From contig JAFQUL010000216.1 in the NCBI GenBank assembly GCA_017408535.1, positions 1 through 18,032 on the forward strand: a DNA stretch of 18,032 bases, given 5' to 3'. The position numbers were made by a program, and so were the translations under genes. Shown here one piece after another: positions 7,931-15,714 of the stretch. The stretch's first letter is position 1; every line of letters begins with the position of its first letter. Source of the DNA: Clostridia bacterium (GTDB taxonomy: Bacteria; Bacillota; Clostridia; Oscillospirales; CAG-272). The notes beneath the pieces are model-generated. The model was not told where the DNA came from. It ran no database searches and saw nothing but the letters and a program-made list of their open reading frames with translations.

Positions 7931-8725
7931 ATGAAAATACTATCTATCGGAAACAGCTTTTCCACCGATGCGCAGAGATGGCTTCACGGCATATCTCTAT
8001 GTGAGGGCGGGGAAGAGATCGAGTGTATCAATCTTTATATCGGCGGCTGCAGTCTGAGCCGCCACCACAGAAATATGGTGGAGGACAACTGCGACTATGA
8101 ATATGAGCGCAACGGAATACATACCGTAGTAAAGGTGTCTCTCTCAGAGGCTCTTTCCTCCGGTAATTACCACGCGGTCACCTTTCAGCAGACCAGCCGT
8201 ACCTCCGGTATCTCAAGAAGCTATTTTCCGTATATAACAGAGCTTGACGCTTACGTAAGAGAAAAACAGCCCGGTGCGAGACGTCTTTTCCACCAGACCT
8301 GGGCCTATGAGTGGGACAGTACTCACCGCGCCTTTATCCATTACGCAAACAATACCGACGAGATGACACGACGGATCGTGGACGCCTCTGAGACGGTGGC
8401 CTACCTTATGGGGGCAGAGCTTATCAGAAGCGGAGAATTTATCGACTATCTGCGTAAAAACGTTCCCCTTTTTGACTATCAGAGGGGCGGTCTTTCCCTT
8501 AACCGTGACGGCTATCATCTCACGAAGAACTACGGCCGTTTTGCCGTAGCTGCCCTCTGGTATGCTGCTCTTACCGGAAACTGCCCCAAAAATGCCGAAG
8601 GGTTTATGGAATACGTCGGTGACAACGGCGACGAGGGGATCACCTTTGACGCAGAAACCGTTAAGCTGATCCTTGACTCTCTTGCCGTATTTCTCTCGCT
8701 TGAAGAAAAGGAAAGACCTGTGTGA
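7931..8725 (+). CDS. DUF4886-type SGNH hydrolase-like protein
   Basis: The 264-residue product starts MKILSIGNSFS, the block I motif of the DUF4886 branch of SGNH/GDSL hydrolases, placing the probable nucleophile at Ser9. GGCSL (about 38-42), the QQTSRTSG block and the C-terminal RDGYHLT (D193, H196) supply the remaining expected catalytic positions. There is no signal peptide, so it is probably cytoplasmic; many relatives are thought to act on esters or carbohydrates, but no substrate can be assigned. AAGGATG precedes the ATG. The gene starts 13 bp after the ATPase gene, and its TGA overlaps the GTG assigned to mfd. Its place between DNA-repair genes is unexplained. Confidence 0.8.
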   Translation: MKILSIGNSFSTDAQRWLHGISLCEGGEEIECINLYIGGCSLSRHHRNMVEDNCDYEYERNGIHTVVKVSLSEALSSGNYHAVTFQQTSRTSGISRSYFPYITELDAYVREKQPGARRLFHQTWAYEWDSTHRAFIHYANNTDEMTRRIVDASETVAYLMGAELIRSGEFIDYLRKNVPLFDYQRGGLSLNRDGYHLTKNYGRFAVAALWYAALTGNCPKNAEGFMEYVGDNGDEGITFDAETVKLILDSLAVFLSLEEKERPV

Positions 8726-11700
8726 CAGACAGAAAAAATATACAAGGAGATTATAGTACCTTGAGTTCAGATCCCGCAAAGCTCATTGTTGATCTCGTAA
8801 AAACAGAAAAGGAATACCTGAGACTTAAGGATGCCGTCAAAAGCGAAGGGCATACCGGCAAGACCGCAGTTCTTCCTCATATAGTAAACGGCCTTTCAGA
8901 GGGAGCGGCAGATGCAGTTACCGCCGCGCTGGTCAGCGACCTTGAGGGCCGCACTCCGGGTGCGCCGGTGCTGTGTATCGTTTCTGACGAGAATGCTGCC
9001 CGCCGTCTCGCAGGCTATCTTAACCGAACGGGAGTGCCGTCAGCGGCCTTTCCCGCACGAGATCTTAATTTCTATAATATCACAGCCTCCCATGAGTTTG
9101 AGCATGAGAGGCTCTCTGTGCTGTATTCAATTATTACGGGAGAGTGCCGCTGTGTGGTTGCATCCCCGGATGCGGCTCTTTCCTATACCGTTCCCGAGGA
9201 GACTCTCCTCTCCGGCTCCTTTACCCTGTCGGTGGGTGACGAGATGCCTATGTCCCGACTCTCTGATATACTCGTCAAGGGCGGCTACAGCCGTGTTGAC
9301 CTTATTGAGGGTCCAGGTCAGTTTGCACTCCGCGGCGGTATCATTGATATATATTCCCCTGCGTCCCCTCCCTTCAGAGCGGAGTTTTTCGGGGACGAGG
9401 CTGACAGAATAGGTATACTTGACCCTGCTACCCAGCGTGTCACCGAGAATATAGACAGCGTAACGGTCATTCCCGCAAGAGAGGTAGTTCCCGATATGGC
9501 GGGGGCGGAGAAGATCAGAGAGGCGGTAAGACGCCGCCTTGAGAGCGATATTTCTCCCGCCGCCGCAGAGGATCTGCGGGGTGAGCTTGCCGCCCTTGAC
9601 GGGGCAGGCTGCGGTGCCGTTGACTTTGCTGACAAATATATTTCGCTTATATACCCTGAGAGACGCTGTCTTCTCGATTATATCGGCAGTGACGCTCTTA
9701 TAATAACCCGTGACAGCGCTTCGGTGGAAGAAAGACTTAACGCAAGTGAGTGGCATATCTCGGGAAACGTTGAGAATCTTCTCAGTGAGGGTCTGATATC
9801 TCCTCCCTTTGCAGAGTACTCAAAGGACGGAGCTGATCTTGAAAAATACAGAGTATCCTGCCACAACGTAATGCTGGATACCTTTACCCGTGCGGCATCG
9901 GGAGTGAGAACGGGAGGAATATACACCTTCCGTTCAAAGCAGACGGTGTCCTACTGCGATAAATATAACCTTCTCACCGAGGACCTCCGCAATTATATGT
10001 CCTTTGGCTGGCGTGTCATTGTTTATGCCGAGGGAGAGGGGGGAGCGGCAGCTCTTACCCGCTCTCTGACAGATGACGGCTTTACCGCCCTCAAAGGCCT
10101 TGGAGACGGTGTTCCCAGTGTCGGAACAGTGACCGTGCTTCCCTCAGAGGACACAGCCGCCGGCTTTGAGCTGTCCGGCTGCCGTCTTGCGGTGCTGTCG
10201 GTGCTCCCTGACGGAAGCATCAGACGGACTAAGCGCAAGAGACTTTATGAAAAGAACAAAAAGAATGCGGGAGAGAGGATACTCTCCTACGCTGATCTTA
10301 CCGAGGGTGATTTTGTAGTTCATCCCGCCTACGGTATCGGCCGCTATGACGGTATGGAGAATCTTACCGTTGCGGGAGTGTCAAGAGACTATATCCGCAT
10401 TTCCTACGCGGGAACAGACAGTCTTTTCCTACCGGCGGATCAGCTTGGCAATATTTCAAAATATATTGGTGCTCACTCTGATGACGGTCTTGTAAAGCTG
10501 TCAAAAATGGGCGGCACCGAGTGGAAGAGCACCTCACAGAGGGCAAAGGCGGCTACCAAAAAGATGGCGGCAGAGCTTATCAAGCTGTACGCACAGCGCC
10601 GCCGTACCCCCGGCTTTGCTTTTCCTCCGGACGACGATCTCTGCCGTGAGTTTAACGATTCCTTTGAATACGAGGAGACTGACGGACAGCTTATAGCGGA
10701 AAAGGAGATCAAGGCGGATATGGAGGCGGAATATCCTATGGACCGCCTTCTCTGCGGAGACGTTGGCTACGGCAAGACCGAGGTCGCTCTCCGTGCCGCT
10801 ATGAAATGTATACTTTCCGGCAAGCAGGCGGCTATTCTTGTCCCAACCACCATACTTGCCTATCAGCATCTCTCCACTGCCGAGAGCCGAATGAGGCCCT
10901 TTTCGGTAAAGGTGGATATGCTGTCAAGATTCCGCTCGGCAAACGAGCAGGCGGAGATCATCAGACGTGTCCGTCGAGGGGACGTGGATCTGCTTATCGG
11001 CACTCACCGGCTTCTTTCCCAGGATATAGTGTTTAAGGATCTGGGACTGCTGATAATCGACGAGGAACAGCGCTTCGGCGTTGCCCAGAAGGAGAAGATC
11101 AAGCAGCTTGCCGGCAACGTGGACGTACTGACACTGTCAGCAACCCCTATTCCGAGAACCCTCAATATGGCTATGAGCGGTATCCGCGATATGTCTCTTC
11201 TTGACGAAGCGCCGGGAGAGAGACTTCCGGTACAGACATACGTGCTTGAGCATGACGATATAATCATAGCTGAAGCCATCAGACGGGAGCTGAGACGTGG
11301 CGGTCAGGTGTTTTATCTTTATAACAGAGTAGAGACTATCGAGCGCTGTGCCGCAAAGGTAGCCGCCGCAGTGCCTGATGCCAGAATAGCCGTTGCCCAC
11401 GGAAAAATGGATAAGGATCAGCTTGAGGATATCTGGCAGTCTCTGCTTACCGGAGAGATCGATATCCTTATCTCCACCACTATAATCGAGACGGGTGTTG
11501 ACGTGCCTAACGCGAATACCCTTATAATCGAGCACGCAGACAGAATGGGTCTTGCCCAGCTTCATCAGATACGCGGCCGTGTCGGCAGAAGCCACCGCCG
11601 TGCCTACGCATATCTTACTTATCAGAGAGGGAAGGCCCTCTCCGAGATAGCGGAAAAGCGCCTTGGTGCAATAAGAGAATATACCGAGTTCGGTGCGGGC

Positions 11701-12321
11701 TTTAAGATCGCTCTCCGTGACCTTGAGATACGAGGTGCGGGTAATATTCTCGGTGCCGAACAGCACGGTCACCTTGATGCGGTGGGATATGATATGTATA
11801 TCAAGCTGCTAAACGAAGCTATCCTTGAGGAAAAGGGAGAAGCGCCGAAGAAAAGGACGGAATGCAAGCTGGATATGCCCTTTGACGCATATCTGTCAGA
11901 CAGCTACGTGCCTACATCTACCCAGAGAATGGAGATGTACAAAAAGATCGCCACCATCGAGACGGAGGAGGACTGCGACGACGTTTGCGACGAGCTGTGC
12001 GACCGATTCGGCGAGCTGCCGAAGGAGGCCTTTGCCCTTTGCAGATTTTCTCTTCTCAGGGCCCTCGGAGAAAAGGCGGGCTTTACCTCTATATCCGCAA
12101 GAGAGGGGGAGGCTACCGTTGTACCGGGAGAGATGCTCCCCCAGGTGTGGCTTGAGCTTCACGGTGAGTTCCCGAAGATAAAGGTCACTATGTTACCCTC
12201 ACCCAGAGTGGTGTTCAGACCCTCAAAGCCGTCGGCTGTCACCGAGGGACTGATAGATCTGGCAAAAAAATATATTGAACTGAGAGACAGAGACTCATCT
12301 CCGGAGGCTGAAAACAAATAG
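8722..12321 (+). CDS. mfd: Transcription-repair coupling factor Mfd
   Basis: Mfd displaces RNA polymerase stalled at lesions and recruits UvrA to start nucleotide excision repair. The 1199-residue product is full length. The UvrB-like N-terminal module contains GPGQFALRGGIIDIYSP (around 197-213). The RNA-polymerase-interacting domain begins near 525 (LTEGDFVVHPAYGIGRYDG). The translocase has Walker A GDVGYGKTE (679-687), the DEEQ box (780-783), LSATPIPRTL and GRVGRS near 950. A TRCF C-terminal domain follows from about 1040. The assigned GTG overlaps the preceding TGA and has AGGA 9 nt upstream. An in-frame TTG at 8761 sits behind a stronger AAGGAG (8744-8749) but with 11-nt spacing, so the true start is uncertain by 13 residues. 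Confidence 0.96.
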   Translation: MTDRKNIQGDYSTLSSDPAKLIVDLVKTEKEYLRLKDAVKSEGHTGKTAVLPHIVNGLSEGAADAVTAALVSDLEGRTPGAPVLCIVSDENAARRLAGYLNRTGVPSAAFPARDLNFYNITASHEFEHERLSVLYSIITGECRCVVASPDAALSYTVPEETLLSGSFTLSVGDEMPMSRLSDILVKGGYSRVDLIEGPGQFALRGGIIDIYSPASPPFRAEFFGDEADRIGILDPATQRVTENIDSVTVIPAREVVPDMAGAEKIREAVRRRLESDISPAAAEDLRGELAALDGAGCGAVDFADKYISLIYPERRCLLDYIGSDALIITRDSASVEERLNASEWHISGNVENLLSEGLISPPFAEYSKDGADLEKYRVSCHNVMLDTFTRAASGVRTGGIYTFRSKQTVSYCDKYNLLTEDLRNYMSFGWRVIVYAEGEGGAAALTRSLTDDGFTALKGLGDGVPSVGTVTVLPSEDTAAGFELSGCRLAVLSVLPDGSIRRTKRKRLYEKNKKNAGERILSYADLTEGDFVVHPAYGIGRYDGMENLTVAGVSRDYIRISYAGTDSLFLPADQLGNISKYIGAHSDDGLVKLSKMGGTEWKSTSQRAKAATKKMAAELIKLYAQRRRTPGFAFPPDDDLCREFNDSFEYEETDGQLIAEKEIKADMEAEYPMDRLLCGDVGYGKTEVALRAAMKCILSGKQAAILVPTTILAYQHLSTAESRMRPFSVKVDMLSRFRSANEQAEIIRRVRRGDVDLLIGTHRLLSQDIVFKDLGLLIIDEEQRFGVAQKEKIKQLAGNVDVLTLSATPIPRTLNMAMSGIRDMSLLDEAPGERLPVQTYVLEHDDIIIAEAIRRELRRGGQVFYLYNRVETIERCAAKVAAAVPDARIAVAHGKMDKDQLEDIWQSLLTGEIDILISTTIIETGVDVPNANTLIIEHADRMGLAQLHQIRGRVGRSHRRAYAYLTYQRGKALSEIAEKRLGAIREYTEFGAGFKIALRDLEIRGAGNILGAEQHGHLDAVGYDMYIKLLNEAILEEKGEAPKKRTECKLDMPFDAYLSDSYVPTSTQRMEMYKKIATIETEEDCDDVCDELCDRFGELPKEAFALCRFSLLRALGEKAGFTSISAREGEATVVPGEMLPQVWLELHGEFPKIKVTMLPSPRVVFRPSKPSAVTEGLIDLAKKYIELRDRDSSPEAENK
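8744..8749 (+). promoter_or_regulatory. Candidate alternative Shine-Dalgarno for mfd (TTG 8761)
   Basis: AAGGAG is the strongest SD-like sequence near the mfd 5' end. It lies inside the reading frame if translation starts at GTG 8722, and 11 nt before an in-frame TTG at 8761. The residues before that TTG (TDRKNIQGDYST) are hydrophilic and unlike typical Mfd N-termini, whereas LSSDPAKLIVDLV after it looks like a normal Mfd start. The spacing is longer than optimal, so this is a candidate only. Confidence 0.35.
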
Positions 12322-12354
12322 CGGGGAAAAACTGCAAAGAAAAGAGGAAAAAAG

Positions 12355-14361
12355 ATGGACGACATAGCTAAACTTTTTTCAGATATAGGAGAACCGCTTG
12401 CCGCCGGCCTTTTTGAAGATCCCACAGCATCGGTGGCAAGAAGATTTTGCCGCGGTTACCGCCGTATGTACGAGGAGTGCACTTTAGCTGAATACGATCC
12501 CTCCTCCTGCCTCTACCCCTATGGGACTCCTATGAAGGAAGGGGCGGCAATACAACTTGACTACTGCGGACAGTACTGGATAGATACCGACATCCTTAAA
12601 GAAAAATCCCCGGATGCGGAACGCATATTCCTTGAGTTTGACCGGGTGCAGAATTCTTTCGTTACAGGGGAAGACAGGCAAGAGGTTCGGAAATATGCCT
12701 GCGGAAATATAGAGGCCTGGAATCACAGCGCTCTTGATTTTGACAGGATCACCGCAGAGGGTCTTACGGGATATGAAAAGCGCATACTCGAAATGAAGGA
12801 TGAAGATCTTAAGGCGGCCTTGCTTGATCTTCTCAAGGGTATCAGGACATATCTTTGCCGCTCGGTAGAGTATCTTGAGTCGGTAAATGCAGCTGAAAAG
12901 CTGATAAATGCCTTGAAAAAGGTACCGGAAAACCCTTCTGATACTGCATACGAGGCACTTGTAAGCGCCAATTTTATGATGTGTCTTGATTCCTGCGACA
13001 ATCTTGGATACGTTGACGGATGGCTCCCGAGATACTGGAAGGGTGAGGATCTGTCAAAGGAGCTGAGAGACATAGCCCTGAATATTTTCAGAGGGGGTTG
13101 GAGTCTGACGGTAGGTCCTGAGTACAGTGAGCTTACAAAGCAGTGGATAAAAGCGTGTCAGGGGCTTCCCCGACCTATGGTGGAGCTAAGAGTTACCCCG
13201 GATATGCCGGATGACCTTTGGGAGCTGGCGCTGGACAGCATCTTTGCCGGATATTCACAGCCGTCATTCTATAACGATACTGCCATCCTGCGCAGACTCA
13301 GAGAGCGTATCCCGCACGCTCCCGAGGAGGATATAAATAAATTTGCGGGAATGGGCTGTACCGAGACCTCCCTCTCCGGAATGACCTTTTCCGGGGGAAT
13401 AGACGTAAACCTCAGTGTTCTCGGGGTGTTTGACAGATGTATGCGTGAGGAGCTTTCAGAGCATGAGAGCTTTGAGAGCTTTTACGAGGCCTTCTTTAAG
13501 AGACTTCACAGAGCCCAGGATGCAGTTATAAATAGCATAAACAATTACTATAAAAAGCGTGCGGAAATTGCCTTTGCTCCCCTGCGTACCCTTTTCACAC
13601 GGGGATGCATTGAGAATGAAAAGGGATATTTACAGGGCGGGGCAAAATATACCTACGCAATGCCATGCGACAGCGGAATACCGAATACGGTAGATTCTCT
13701 TTTAGTACTGAAAAAGCTGGTATATGAAGATAAGCTGTATACCCCTTCGGAGTTTATTGCCGCACTTGACGGAGAGGATGAGCGCTTCCGTGCTCTTGCC
13801 GCAAAATGCCCTCATTACGGTGTTGCCGACCCTGAGGCAGACAGGCTGCTCAGCGGTCTGACAGACAGGTTCTATGCCTATTACCGTAAAGCGGAGTTCT
13901 CTCTCGGCATAGGCTTTATGCCTACCAGCCATCAGTTCGTGAGACATATCGGTGTGGGAAGGGCGATAGGAGCTACTCCTGACGGACGGCACTCCGGTGA
14001 GCCGGTTGCAGATTCTATCGCCGCTCTAAACGGAAAGGCTGTTGACGGACCTACCTCAATGCTCTTGTCCGCCGCCTGCTTTGATCAGGAAATGATATAC
14101 GGAATACCGATACTTAACCTCAATATAAACAATACCTTCAGCCGCTCGTCCCTGCGTGCACTGATAGAGACCTACTTCAAAATGAACGGTACACAGATGC
14201 AGATAACCTGCCAGAGCAGAGAAACACTTATTGCGGCAAAGAAGGATCCCGAAAAATACAGAGACATTATCGTGAGAGTCGGGGGATTTTCTGACTATTT
14301 CTGCAATCTTGACCCTGCGCTTCAGGATGCGGTGATAGCGCGTACCAACTTCACAGAGTAA
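12355..14361 (+). CDS. Glycyl radical enzyme, pyruvate formate-lyase-like, function unknown
   Basis: The 668-residue product belongs to the pyruvate formate-lyase-like glycyl radical superfamily. The thiyl-radical cysteine is Cys335 in MGCTETS, with Glu337 two residues on. The glycyl radical loop near the C-terminus reads RVGGFSDYF, making Gly644 the probable radical residue. True pyruvate formate-lyase has a Cys-Cys pair at the active site; here the first is Gly, giving GCxE, as in eliminases such as glycerol and diol dehydratases and choline lyase (GCVE). Pyruvate cleavage is therefore unlikely, and no substrate can be named. It is shorter than many relatives (about 750-850). No radical-SAM activating enzyme of the PflA type is in the window. 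The spacing to mfd is 33 bp, with AGAGGAAA before the ATG. Confidence 0.88.
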   Translation: MDDIAKLFSDIGEPLAAGLFEDPTASVARRFCRGYRRMYEECTLAEYDPSSCLYPYGTPMKEGAAIQLDYCGQYWIDTDILKEKSPDAERIFLEFDRVQNSFVTGEDRQEVRKYACGNIEAWNHSALDFDRITAEGLTGYEKRILEMKDEDLKAALLDLLKGIRTYLCRSVEYLESVNAAEKLINALKKVPENPSDTAYEALVSANFMMCLDSCDNLGYVDGWLPRYWKGEDLSKELRDIALNIFRGGWSLTVGPEYSELTKQWIKACQGLPRPMVELRVTPDMPDDLWELALDSIFAGYSQPSFYNDTAILRRLRERIPHAPEEDINKFAGMGCTETSLSGMTFSGGIDVNLSVLGVFDRCMREELSEHESFESFYEAFFKRLHRAQDAVINSINNYYKKRAEIAFAPLRTLFTRGCIENEKGYLQGGAKYTYAMPCDSGIPNTVDSLLVLKKLVYEDKLYTPSEFIAALDGEDERFRALAAKCPHYGVADPEADRLLSGLTDRFYAYYRKAEFSLGIGFMPTSHQFVRHIGVGRAIGATPDGRHSGEPVADSIAALNGKAVDGPTSMLLSAACFDQEMIYGIPILNLNINNTFSRSSLRALIETYFKMNGTQMQITCQSRETLIAAKKDPEKYRDIIVRVGGFSDYFCNLDPALQDAVIARTNFTE

Positions 14362-14401
14362 AGACAAGGTGCAAGGGAAGCACAAAAAATATATTTTGAA
14401 C

Positions 14402-14431
14402 GCCGCAGTACGGTGTACCCACCTTTGCGGC
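14402..14431 (+). other. Leader hairpin before the PrsA-like gene
   Basis: GCCGCA (14402-14407) pairs with TGCGGC (14426-14431) around an 18-nt loop that contains GTAC and GGTGTACC and could fold further. No T-tract follows, so it is not an intrinsic terminator. It lies 19 nt before the ATG at 14451, next to the AAAGGAAA ribosome site, and could affect translation or mRNA processing. Only one copy is seen and no known riboswitch matches. Confidence 0.3.
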
Positions 14432-14450
14432 TGAAAGGAAACCCGGAAAA

Positions 14451-15551
14451 ATGAAAAAACTTTTCAAAGCAACAGTTATTCTTACAGTATTATCCTTGCT
14501 TCTTTGTTTTATCTCGGGATGCGCGCCGGCACCTGCCGCAATGAAGTATAACGACACGGTGCTCACCACCAATATGTACTCCTTTTATATGTCCCGCTAC
14601 AAGGCACAGATCCTCTCAAACTACAACAGCGGTCAGGATAACGAATCCTTCTGGACCCAGGTCCTTGACGAGGAGTCGGGGGATACCTTTGCGGATTTCT
14701 TTACCGATATAGTAGTGGACAATATCAAGATAAACGTTATCTGCGCAGAGCTTTTTGACGAGTACGGGCTCTCTCTGTCAAAGGACGTATATCAGTCGGT
14801 AGACAGCGAGATCGCAAAGCTTATCGATGAGTACTACAGCCGTGCCGAGTTCAATCTCGCCGCTGCCGCATACGGCGTAAACGATAAGATCCTTCGCGAC
14901 ATTTACGTAATGGATGCAGAGATCAAGGCTCTTTACAGCTATCTCTTCGGTGAGGGCGGCACCCAGGCGGTGACTGAGGAGGAGAGAGAACAGCACTACA
15001 AAGATAACTATTTCCACATAAAGACCATCTTTATCAACACCACCTACGACATCCTCACCGATGAGGATGGCAACAATCTCTACGATGAGAACGGCTACGT
15101 CAAGTCTGAGGATAAGACCGAGGAGGAGATCGCCGCCGCAAAGGCCAAGGCAGAGGCAGTCAAGGCCCTCCTTGAGGCAGGGGAGGATTTTGAGGGTCTT
15201 ATAGCCGAATATTCAGACGATCCCGCAAACGAGGCGTATCCCGACGGCTTCTACTTTACCGAGGACACCTCATATTACGGCAACGTTATAGAGGTTGCCG
15301 GAGAGCTGGGCGAGGGCGAATGGGGTGTTGCCGAGAGCGAATACGGCATACATTACGTCCTGAAGCTTCCTCTTGAGGATAAGGCTTACGAGAAAGACAA
15401 GTATAAGGAATTCTTCTCACTTATCGATGACGAGATAGTAAATGAAAAGTTCGACAAGATAATCAGCGAAAGACTTGATGACGTGTGGGTAAACGAGGAG
15501 GAGATCGCAAAGTACTCAATGATCACTCTTCCCCAGAACCTTGAAATGTAA
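14451..15551 (+). CDS. PrsA/SurA-like foldase lipoprotein
   Basis: The 366-residue product has a lipoprotein signal peptide: a basic MKKLFK start, a hydrophobic core and the lipobox ISGC with Cys24 as the lipidation site. It would therefore sit on the outer face of the membrane. A SurA-N-like helical region (about 35-165) precedes a parvulin-type rotamase region (about 185-310). Recognisable parvulin pieces are AGEDFEGLIAEYSDDP, GELGEGEWGVAESEYGIHYVLKL and the second His in that last motif. The usual first His (xSHIL) is missing: the segment reads HIKTIFINT. About 30 mostly acidic residues (DILTDEDGNNLYDENGYVKSED) are inserted directly after. It may be a chaperone-like foldase with little isomerase activity. 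An mfd-prsA neighbourhood is familiar in Clostridia. Confidence 0.84.
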   Translation: MKKLFKATVILTVLSLLLCFISGCAPAPAAMKYNDTVLTTNMYSFYMSRYKAQILSNYNSGQDNESFWTQVLDEESGDTFADFFTDIVVDNIKINVICAELFDEYGLSLSKDVYQSVDSEIAKLIDEYYSRAEFNLAAAAYGVNDKILRDIYVMDAEIKALYSYLFGEGGTQAVTEEEREQHYKDNYFHIKTIFINTTYDILTDEDGNNLYDENGYVKSEDKTEEEIAAAKAKAEAVKALLEAGEDFEGLIAEYSDDPANEAYPDGFYFTEDTSYYGNVIEVAGELGEGEWGVAESEYGIHYVLKLPLEDKAYEKDKYKEFFSLIDDEIVNEKFDKIISERLDDVWVNEEEIAKYSMITLPQNLEM

Positions 15552-15590
15552 CTGTCACAGACTGTCCTGCCGGATGTACAAAAATTACCC

Positions 15591-15619
15591 TTGACCGAAT
15601 GAACAAAATAGAGTATAAT
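15591..15619 (+). promoter_or_regulatory. Sigma-A-type promoter for the M23 gene
   Basis: TTGACC (15591-15596) and TATAAT (15614-15619) are separated by exactly 17 nt. Transcription would start near 15626, leaving a leader of about 90 nt before ATG 15715. The leader carries AAAGGAAGG at 15693-15701, 13 nt before the start. The region follows the PrsA-like stop by only about 40 bp, and no terminator hairpin was seen between them, so the M23 gene may be expressed both by read-through and independently. Confidence 0.8.
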
Positions 15620-15714
15620 TAATGTAGCTATATGTAGATTTATCCGGCTATTATGAGATTTTTGTCAAAAAACGGATGTATAAATTGTTCCGAAAGGAAG
15701 GTTAGACGGTAAAA

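Noticed and set aside
12355..14361. Annotation as pyruvate formate-lyase (pflB)
   Set aside because: The active site reads Gly-Cys instead of Cys-Cys and the length is short; only superfamily membership is supported.
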